Notes under the pieces: generated by a model | Databases searched by the model: none | What the model was told of the DNA's origin: nothing | What the model saw: the letters and a program-made list of their open reading frames with translations, nothing else | Made by a program: the position numbers and the translations under genes | Assembly: GCA_910589335.1 (NCBI GenBank) | Contig: CAJUTW010000041.1 | Location: 1 to 14,699, forward strand | Origin: an uncultured Bacilli bacterium | GTDB lineage: Bacteria; Bacillota_I; Bacilli_A; RF39; UBA660 | Direction: 5' to 3' | Length of the DNA: 14,699 nt | In this document: one piece after another, positions 1-6,076 of the stretch | How positions within the stretch are numbered: the stretch's first letter is position 1 | Layout of the letters: each line of letters opens with the position of its first letter

Positions 1-1141
1 TGCTAATAGTATAAAAAATATAATTTAAATTAGTAGTATTTTCTTTTAACTTTAAAATATTAAATTTAATTAATAAAATATTTATTGATAAAAGGATTGC
101 GGTTAAGATAAATTTAAAATCTATAATTATATTAGCATTAAAAATAGATAGAAATAAAAATAGATAAGAAATTATTAAATTTAGATTTATATTTTCTTTA
201 TCTTTAATAATTAAAATATAATTATTAAAGATATTTATAATACCTGAAATTAGTATGAGATTATTATTTTCAGATAAACAATGAAAAAATATTGCTAATA
301 ATATAATTGAAAATGTTTTGTTATAATTAAAAATGTTTGTTTCTTTTTTAGATATAATATTTATTAAAATTGTTATTAATGAAATAATTAGATATATTTT
401 AATATTTGAAAATTTAAAATAACTAAGTAAGAAATATATCATAATATTAACTGATAAAAATACTATAAAAATTAAGTGTTTTTTAGGAAATTTTAAATAA
501 GTAGCTAATATTAATGAGGCTATTACAAAAAATGTGATTGCATAAGCTAAATCTTTACCAAGTCCTTGGAAAGTTAAGTAATTACCAAATATACTAAAGT
601 ATAATATTGAAACTATTAATAAGCAAAAAAAAGTTATACTAAGAAACCAATATAGAAATGTTGTTTTAAATATTTTTAATTTTTTTTCTGAAAAAATGGA
701 AAGAACTAGAAAAAATAAGGCTAATATTAAGATAATGATAACTTTAAATTTATTATTTATAAAATTCCACGAACTAGTAGCAAAAAGAATTCCTGATAAA
801 AATATCATACCTATTCCTAATTTTAAAAGTATGTCAATTTTTTTATTTTCAGTATCAAGTAGTTTAGCTGGTGGAGCATTAATTTGATTATAATTATTTT
901 TTAAATTATCAGAAGAGATAAAAATTATAATTGAAGATATAATATTAAAAGGTAATAGAATTATAGCAATAAGATACAGTGCTTTTTTTGATATAGTTTC
1001 ATATTCTTCATTTGATAAAATAAAAAGAATAAAACCACTTATTAATAAAATTTCTCTATATATTGGTATTTTTATAGTTAATACTCCTAAAAATAAATTT
1101 ATAATACTAGATAATCTTATTAATTTGTTGGCTTTATTCAT
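1..1141 (-). CDS. Polytopic membrane protein of unknown function, partial (3' end outside the window)
   Basis: Reading the minus strand from ATG 1141-1139, all 380 codons down to position 2 are open, so this is a real gene cut by the window edge. A ribosome site (GAGGAG) lies about 6 bases before the ATG. The protein begins MNKANKLIRLSSIINLFLGV and is almost entirely hydrophobic, with roughly ten or more predicted membrane segments rich in Ile/Leu/Phe and short Lys/Asn loops. A soluble loop lies at about residues 78-102 (NNYNQINAPPAKLLDTENKK), followed by a helix ending in SGILFATSSWNFI (W125). That helix is faintly like the Gly-rich helix plus Trp of DUF2157-type membrane proteins; this is only a resemblance. 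The gene starts 38 bases after the rsh stop with no terminator seen between, so it is probably cotranscribed with rsh. I cannot assign a function. Confidence 0.85.
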   Translation of the reverse strand, partial: MNKANKLIRLSSIINLFLGVLTIKIPIYREILLISGFILFILSNEEYETISKKALYLIAIILLPFNIISSIIIFISSDNLKNNYNQINAPPAKLLDTENKKIDILLKLGIGMIFLSGILFATSSWNFINNKFKVIIILILALFFLVLSIFSEKKLKIFKTTFLYWFLSITFFCLLIVSILYFSIFGNYLTFQGLGKDLAYAITFFVIASLILATYLKFPKKHLIFIVFLSVNIMIYFLLSYFKFSNIKIYLIISLITILINIISKKETNIFNYNKTFSIILLAIFFHCLSENNNLILISGIINIFNNYILIIKDKENINLNLIISYLFLFLSIFNANIIIDFKFILTAILLSINILLIKFNILKLKENTTNLNYIFYTIS

Positions 1142-1179
1142 AAACTTCTCCTCTATTTTCTTTATTATATATTTTTATA

Positions 1180-2640
1180 TTAGTTTTGTCCATTAAATTG
1201 TTTTAATTTTTTCTTTGCAGAGGTTGTAAATGCATTTTCATATAAAATCGCCTTATTAATTTTACCATCTGTTTTGATAGAAACTCGATCATTATTTTTT
1301 AATATATAATTAAATGGTACTTCTTTTCCATTTATTAATATACCAGCCATTCTATCTAATAATTCTGGGTAAATATGACATATATAATCTATACCTGTAG
1401 AACCATATGGTAGTTCGAATATCTCACCATCATTATTATAAACATAAACATGTTCAGTTAAAAGCTCACTTTTAATTAAATCAACAAAAGCTTCGTTATC
1501 TTTTATAGATTCATCTAACTCTATTAATTTTTTTGCAAATTGAAATTTAGTTCTAACGATTTTTTGAGTTTCTTCTTTTGTTTTAGGATTTTTTATATTC
1601 CATAGAGCTGATATTCCATTAGCAGATACTTTGTCCATATCAAAAGTTCTAATTTTTACTTTTGTTAAATCTGATTTTGTTGTAGTTACTGTAGTATGAA
1701 GAGATTGATAAAGATTTGTACGAGGATTGTAAATATAATCTTTAAAACGACCATTTAGAGGAGGATATTGTTGATGTACAATACCTAATGTTTCATAACA
1801 TTCATTAACTTCATCAACTAGTATTTTTAAATAACATAAGTCATATATATTTTCAATTTTATAACCTCTATTTAAAATCCTATAAGTTGTACAAATATTT
1901 TTTGTGCGTAAAAGAATTTCATGATTAATGTTTTTTGTATTTAAAATTGCACTTATTTTATCACGCATTTCTTGAAGATAAGATTCTTTAGTTTCTGCTA
2001 TTATTGATTTTTGTTCTTTTATTTTTAAATAACTATCATGATCAATATATTTTAGTGCTAAATCTTCTAATTCACTTTTTATTTTATATGCTCCAATAGT
2101 TAATGCTAATGGTACAAACAAATGCATTGTTTCTTCAGAATTATCTAATTGTTTTTCAGGTTTTTTAACATCTAAGGTACGCATATTGTGTAATCTATCA
2201 GCTAGTTTTATTAGAATAATTCTAATATCTTTGGTAAGTCCATTAATTATTTTTCTAAAATTAGCTAAATTTTGATCTTTTTTTGTTAAAAAATCCATTC
2301 GGCTTATTTTTGAAACGCCATCAACTAAAATTGCACAATCAGAATTAAATATTTCTTCAAGATCATCTTTTTTTATTTTTCCTTTTGAGTCTTCTATTAC
2401 ATCATGAAGAATTGCAGAAATAATTGTATCTGGATCATATATGTCCATTTCAAAAATTAAAATTTTGGCTACTGCTAGAGGGTGAATAATATAAGGTTCT
2501 CCACTTTGGCGATATTGTTCTTTATGTATTTCACTAGCTAAATTATATGCTTTTCTTACTTCTTCTAGTTTTTCATGTGAAATATTATGTTTTTTTAATT
2601 CATTAATAATTTCTTCAATAATTTCATTAAAATTTGTCAT
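1180..2640 (-). CDS. RSH-family (p)ppGpp hydrolase with degenerate synthetase domain, C-terminally short
   Basis: Cytoplasmic alarmone enzyme of the RelA/SpoT family. The N-terminal HD hydrolase is complete: R44, H53 (EPYIIHP), H79-D80 with E83-D84 (LHDVIEDS), and D148/N152 (KLADRLHNMRTL). The synthetase region, about 225-355, keeps the fold signature GRFKDYI...NLYQSLHTTV and D267, but several conserved positions are changed. The catalytic Glu of E-x-Q-I-R-T is K327 (TKVKIRT), the following MH is MD (D336), AAHW is SALW (L346), the Arg after YDL is K272, and the Lys of SIYRK is I255. A TGS domain follows at about 396-457. The chain ends at 486 residues, whereas full RSH proteins are about 740, so the helical, zinc-finger and ACT domains are absent. 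I infer a monofunctional (p)ppGpp hydrolase. It starts at an ATG 6 bases after AAGGAG, behind a leader ORF and hairpin, and is followed by a membrane-protein gene. Confidence 0.95.
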   Translation of the reverse strand: MTNFNEIIEEIINELKKHNISHEKLEEVRKAYNLASEIHKEQYRQSGEPYIIHPLAVAKILIFEMDIYDPDTIISAILHDVIEDSKGKIKKDDLEEIFNSDCAILVDGVSKISRMDFLTKKDQNLANFRKIINGLTKDIRIILIKLADRLHNMRTLDVKKPEKQLDNSEETMHLFVPLALTIGAYKIKSELEDLALKYIDHDSYLKIKEQKSIIAETKESYLQEMRDKISAILNTKNINHEILLRTKNICTTYRILNRGYKIENIYDLCYLKILVDEVNECYETLGIVHQQYPPLNGRFKDYIYNPRTNLYQSLHTTVTTTKSDLTKVKIRTFDMDKVSANGISALWNIKNPKTKEETQKIVRTKFQFAKKLIELDESIKDNEAFVDLIKSELLTEHVYVYNNDGEIFELPYGSTGIDYICHIYPELLDRMAGILINGKEVPFNYILKNNDRVSIKTDGKINKAILYENAFTTSAKKKLKQFNGQN

Positions 2641-2659
2641 AATTTACTCCTTACTACTT

Positions 2660-2698
2660 TTATAAAAAAGACTCAATTATATTTTAATTGAATCTTTT
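2660..2698 (-). terminator. Attenuator-like terminator hairpin in the rsh leader
   Basis: Arms at 2666-2679 and 2685-2698 form a 14-bp stem with one G-U pair and a 5-base loop. On the minus strand it is followed by a run of T (GTCTTTTTT), the form of an intrinsic terminator. It lies only about 25 bases before the rsh start codon and overlaps the stop codon of the leader ORF (2697-2699). It therefore sits where it could control readthrough into rsh. It could also be the plain terminator of valS or of the small ORF, but then rsh would have almost no room for a promoter. Confidence 0.7.
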
Positions 2699-2753
2699 AT
2701 TTAGACATATTAAAGAAAGAATAGCTTTTTTTTATTTTTTTTAAAACTTTCAT
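2697..2753 (-). CDS. Putative 18-codon leader peptide upstream of rsh
   Basis: ATG 2753 to TAA 2697 encodes MKVLKKIKKSYSFFNMSK. AAGGA lies 6 bases before the ATG. An in-frame ATG two codons earlier (2759) is too close to that site to be the start. The ORF has its own promoter just upstream, and its stop codon touches the 5' arm of the terminator-like hairpin before rsh, which is the classic layout of a translated attenuation leader. It is rich in AAA Lys codons (six Lys), so Lys-tRNA supply or general translation rate may be read out; that is inference. TTCTTTC in the ORF (2715-2721) can pair with GAAAGAA beside its own ribosome site (2763-2769). It may instead be a small cationic peptide with its own function. 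Confidence 0.5.
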   Translation of the reverse strand: MKVLKKIKKSYSFFNMSK

Positions 2754-2782
2754 AAACATTCCTTCTTTCATATTTAAGTTAT

Positions 2783-2812
2783 CTTATATCATAATTTAAA
2801 TACTTAAGTCAA
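2783..2812 (-). promoter_or_regulatory. SigA-type promoter for the leader ORF and rsh
   Basis: On the minus strand TTGACT (2812-2807) is followed after 18 bases by TATAAG (2788-2783). The start of transcription would fall near 2776, about 10 bases before the ribosome site of the leader ORF. No hairpin terminator was seen between the valS stop and this promoter, so valS readthrough could also reach rsh. Confidence 0.6.
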
Positions 2813-2854
2813 TATATATTTAATATTTTATTAGTTATATTTTTTCTTTTTCTT

Positions 2855-5395
2855 TTATATTTGAGATTTTAGATTTTTTAGTTTTTCTTCTTCTTCTTTT
2901 AATTTAATACGATCTTGCTCTACAATATTTGCAGGTGCTTTATTAATATAATTTTCATTAGAAAGAAGATTTTTACGTCTATTAATTGATTGAGTTAATT
3001 TTTTTATTTCTTCTTCTATAGCTTTAGTATCTATTTCTTCTACTTCTTTATAATATGTTATTTCTATATACTTTGATTTATATGAAGTGGCAGTTAAGTT
3101 TTCTTTTGCTTCTGAAATTATTTTATCATCTGCAATTTTTAATTGTTGTTTATAAATTGGAATAAATTCTTCTTTATTTATTATAATTTTAATTAAAGCT
3201 TCTTTTGTTATTTTATTATTAGCTTTCAAGTTTCTTATTGAAACTATATCTTTTAATACTTCATCTACTGAACTCATTTCTTCTTCATAAATTAAGTCTT
3301 TTTCATATTTTGGGAAAGATGATAACATAATTGTTTTATTATCTTTTATTGGCAACATACTATATATTTCTTCTGTTACAAAAGGCATAAATGGATGTAA
3401 CATTTTTAAAATACCTGTTAAAATTTTAAATAAAACACTTTTTGTTGTATTACTTTCTAGAGATGTTTTTGCAAGTTCTATGTAATTACTACAGAAATCT
3501 TCCCAAACAAAGTTATATAATTCCATTGAAGCGATATTAAATTCATATTTATCCATATGTTTTGTTATACTTTTAATAATTTTTTCATATTTAGTAAGAA
3601 TCCATTTATCTTCTATTTTTAAATCTTCTAATTGAACAGTTTCTAAATTTTCTATATTCATTAAAACAAATCTTGCTGCATTCCAAATTTTATTTATGTA
3701 ATTCCATGTACTTGAAATTTTAACTTCATCAAAACGCAAATCTGTTCCTAAAGCTACATCAGTTGTTAAATAATATCTTAAAGAGTCAGAACCATATTTT
3801 TCTATCATGTCCATTGGATCTATTCCATTACCTAAACTTTTTGAAAACTTTCTTCCTTCTTTATCTCTAATTAAACCATGAATAATACAGTCTTTAAATG
3901 GACGTTTTTTTGTTAATTCAAGAGATTGGAAAGTCATTCTATTAACCCAGAATGGTATAATATCATAACCAGTTACTAAAGCATCTGTTGGGAAATAGCG
4001 CTTCATATCTGATGTTTTTTCTGGCCAACCTAAAGTTGAGAATGGCCATAATGCACTAGAAAACCAAGTATCTAGTACATCATTATCTTGTACCCAACCT
4101 TCTTCTTTGGGAGCTTCCATTCCTACATATACTTCATCATCCTTATACCAAGCAGGAATTCTATGTCCCCACCATAATTGACGAGATATACACCAATCAT
4201 AAGTTATCTCCATCCAGTGATTCATAGTTTTTTCATAACGAGATGGAACAAAATTTACTTTAGAATCTTTATTTTTTTGATTAATTAAAACTTGATCAGC
4301 TAAAGGACGCATTTTAACAAACCATTGTTTAGATAGATAAGGTTCTACCATTACCCCTGTTCTTTCTGAGTGTCCAACATTATGTGTCATTTTTTCGATA
4401 CTTAACAATAAATCTTGTTTTTTTAAATCTTCTAATAATTTTTCGCGACATTCCTCACGTGTTAGTCCCTTATAAATACCAGCATTAGCATTCATTGTAG
4501 CATCTTCATTCATCACAACTACGCGTTCTAAATTATGTCTATTTCCTACTTCAAAGTCATTAGGATCATGAGCTGGAGTTATTTTTACGCATCCAGTTCC
4601 AAATTCAGGATCAGCATGTTCATCTCCAATAATTGGTATTATTTTATTTACAATAGGTAAAATAACATTTTTTCCAATTAAGTTTTTATATCTTTCATCT
4701 TTAGGATTAACAGCAACTGCTGTATCTCCAAATAAAGTTTCAGGACGAGTTGTTGCAACATCTAAATAATCTTTTGTTCCTTCAATTATGTATTTTAAAT
4801 GATAAAAAGCTCCTTCTACATCTTTATATATTACTTCTTCATTAGATAAGGCTGTCTTAGCTGCTGGATCCCAATTAATAATGCGCTCTCCTCTATAGAT
4901 TAATCCTTTATTATAAAAATCTACAAATACTTGTGTAACTGCTTTATTAAGTCCTTCATCTAATGTAAATCTTTCTTTTTCATAATCTACTGATAAACCT
5001 AAAGTAGCCCATTGTTTTCTAATATTTTCACTATATTCATGAGTCCAATCCCAACAAGCCTTTAAAAATTTTTCACGACCATATTCATATTTATCTATTC
5101 CTTGACTTTTTAACTTTTTTACAACCTTGGCTTCTGTTGCAATAGCGGCATGATCCATTCCAGGTAACCAAAGACAATCATAACCTTGCATTCTTTTATA
5201 TCTAATGATTATATCTTGAATAGCTGTATCGTAAGCATGACCTAAATGTAGTTTTCCTGTTACATTTGGAGGTGGAATAACTATACAATATGGAGTTTTA
5301 TCACTTGTATTATCAGATTTAAAGTATCCATTATTCTTCCAATTTTCATATTTACCTTTTTCTACTTCTTGATGATTGTATTTTTTATCTAACAT
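2855..5395 (-). CDS. valS: Valyl-tRNA synthetase
   Basis: Class Ia aminoacyl-tRNA synthetase charging tRNA-Val in the cytoplasm. The HIGH-type motif is in PPNVTGKLHLGHAYDTAIQD (about residues 42-61) and the KMSKS-type motif is KFSKS in EGRKFSKSLGNGIDPMDMI. The CP1 editing domain shows TTRPETLFGDTAVAVNP. The C-terminus has the ValS coiled-coil arm, about 780-846, rich in Glu/Lys and containing NKAPANIVEQ. The 846-residue length is near the usual 850-880, so the gene is complete. The start ATG follows a modest ribosome site (GAAGTG). It is preceded by a T-box leader with a Val specifier, and its downstream neighbour in the same direction is the rsh leader. Nothing in the coding sequence looks abnormal. 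Confidence 0.98.
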   Translation of the reverse strand: MLDKKYNHQEVEKGKYENWKNNGYFKSDNTSDKTPYCIVIPPPNVTGKLHLGHAYDTAIQDIIIRYKRMQGYDCLWLPGMDHAAIATEAKVVKKLKSQGIDKYEYGREKFLKACWDWTHEYSENIRKQWATLGLSVDYEKERFTLDEGLNKAVTQVFVDFYNKGLIYRGERIINWDPAAKTALSNEEVIYKDVEGAFYHLKYIIEGTKDYLDVATTRPETLFGDTAVAVNPKDERYKNLIGKNVILPIVNKIIPIIGDEHADPEFGTGCVKITPAHDPNDFEVGNRHNLERVVVMNEDATMNANAGIYKGLTREECREKLLEDLKKQDLLLSIEKMTHNVGHSERTGVMVEPYLSKQWFVKMRPLADQVLINQKNKDSKVNFVPSRYEKTMNHWMEITYDWCISRQLWWGHRIPAWYKDDEVYVGMEAPKEEGWVQDNDVLDTWFSSALWPFSTLGWPEKTSDMKRYFPTDALVTGYDIIPFWVNRMTFQSLELTKKRPFKDCIIHGLIRDKEGRKFSKSLGNGIDPMDMIEKYGSDSLRYYLTTDVALGTDLRFDEVKISSTWNYINKIWNAARFVLMNIENLETVQLEDLKIEDKWILTKYEKIIKSITKHMDKYEFNIASMELYNFVWEDFCSNYIELAKTSLESNTTKSVLFKILTGILKMLHPFMPFVTEEIYSMLPIKDNKTIMLSSFPKYEKDLIYEEEMSSVDEVLKDIVSIRNLKANNKITKEALIKIIINKEEFIPIYKQQLKIADDKIISEAKENLTATSYKSKYIEITYYKEVEEIDTKAIEEEIKKLTQSINRRKNLLSNENYINKAPANIVEQDRIKLKEEEEKLKNLKSQI

Positions 5396-5419
5396 AAAAT
5401 CACTTCTTTCTATTAATTT

Positions 5420-5641
5420 AAAATAAAAGACAAGTCATCCTAAAGGACGAACTTGTCGTGGTACCACCTTAATTTCTATCTTATGATAGCTTAATATTTT
5501 TAACGGAATTATCCGGGATAACTTACTTAATTTCAGTAATCATGCTCCTCTGCTACCTTCAATATGATATTTTATTCATTTTCACCAACCATGAATTCTC
5601 TTAAAAAATACAATATTTACTCCTCAGATTCAGTGCATCTG
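5420..5641 (-). promoter_or_regulatory. T-box riboswitch leader of valS (Val GUA specifier)
   Basis: The leader binds uncharged tRNA-Val and then allows readthrough into valS. Minus-strand landmarks in order: the GAGGAGTA element at the base of stem I; the distal stem I sequence ATGGTTGGTGAAAA (about 5579-5592); the specifier region TGAAG-GTA-G with GTA, a valine codon, at 5554-5556; the T-box sequence AAGGTGGTACCACG at 5457-5470; and the terminator stem GACAAGTT.../ACTTGTC at 5429-5457 with a T-rich tail at 5420-5428. The T-box sequence borders and overlaps the terminator arm, as needed for the antiterminator/terminator switch. The valine specifier agrees with the gene it precedes. Confidence 0.95.
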
Positions 5642-5647
5642 GTTGTA

Positions 5648-5676
5648 ATTATAGCTTAAATTTAATAATATTTCAA
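5648..5676 (-). promoter_or_regulatory. SigA promoter of the T-box/valS unit
   Basis: On the minus strand TTGAAA (5676-5671), a 17-base spacer and a perfect TATAAT (5653-5648). Transcription would begin near 5641, just before the first conserved T-box elements. The promoter lies directly after the terminator of the T7SS-type operon, which separates the two units. Confidence 0.85.
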
Positions 5677-5693
5677 GTATATTTTAATTAGTA

Positions 5694-5725
5694 TGAAAAA
5701 AAGAAGACCTATTGTTGATCTCCTT
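5694..5725 (-). terminator. Intrinsic terminator of the T7SS-type operon
   Basis: Minus strand AAGGAGATC (5725-5717), a 7-base loop and GGTCTTCTT (5709-5701) pair over 9 bp with two G-U pairs, followed by a T run (5700-5695). The 5' arm lies in the last codons of the DUF4176 gene and the stop codon falls at the end of the loop. Confidence 0.75.
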
Positions 5726-6062
5726 GAATATTATTTTCAGCTTCTTTTGCTTTATTCATTTCTCTTAATCCACCGTTTAGAACTTTTGAAATTTCTTTTT
5801 GTTTATCTGTTTCATAACCTTTAAAACATATTCTATCTATTTGGTCGTGATTAAAAGCAAATAATTGATCACTAGTTACCATTCCTTCTGGGTAAAAACA
5901 AGCTCCGTAGTCAAACATTTTACCAGTTGCATCAACTTTACCAGTTTTATCATATACTTCACCACTTGGCACTATACAATAACTTGTTATCATTAATTCT
6001 CTTTTTCCACCCTTTAATAGAACTACAGTTCCTATAGGTAAAAATCTTTCTTCATTCTCCAT
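5709..6062 (-). CDS. DUF4176 family protein (T7SS-associated)
   Basis: A 117-residue soluble protein with the DUF4176 pattern: FLPIGTVVLLKGGKRELMI near the N-terminus, then DYGACFYPEGMVTSDQLFAF and FNHDQIDRICFKGYE at about 85-97, and a charged helical tail. There is no signal peptide or membrane segment. DUF4176 proteins are repeatedly found in T7SSb effector loci of Gram-positive bacteria and have been linked to effector targeting; I recall this in outline only. It is the last gene of the operon, 14 bases after the 875-aa protein, with a perfect AGGAGG site. A partner or targeting role for that protein is inferred from position. It has several aromatic and Cys residues, but no catalytic motif is recognised. 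Confidence 0.85.
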   Translation of the reverse strand: MENEERFLPIGTVVLLKGGKRELMITSYCIVPSGEVYDKTGKVDATGKMFDYGACFYPEGMVTSDQLFAFNHDQIDRICFKGYETDKQKEISKVLNGGLREMNKAKEAENNIQGDQQ

Positions 6063-6076
6063 TTTTATCCTCCTTT

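Noticed and set aside
696..887. A 63-codon plus-strand reading frame
   Set aside because: It lies inside the open minus-strand membrane-protein gene and has no ribosome site of its own.
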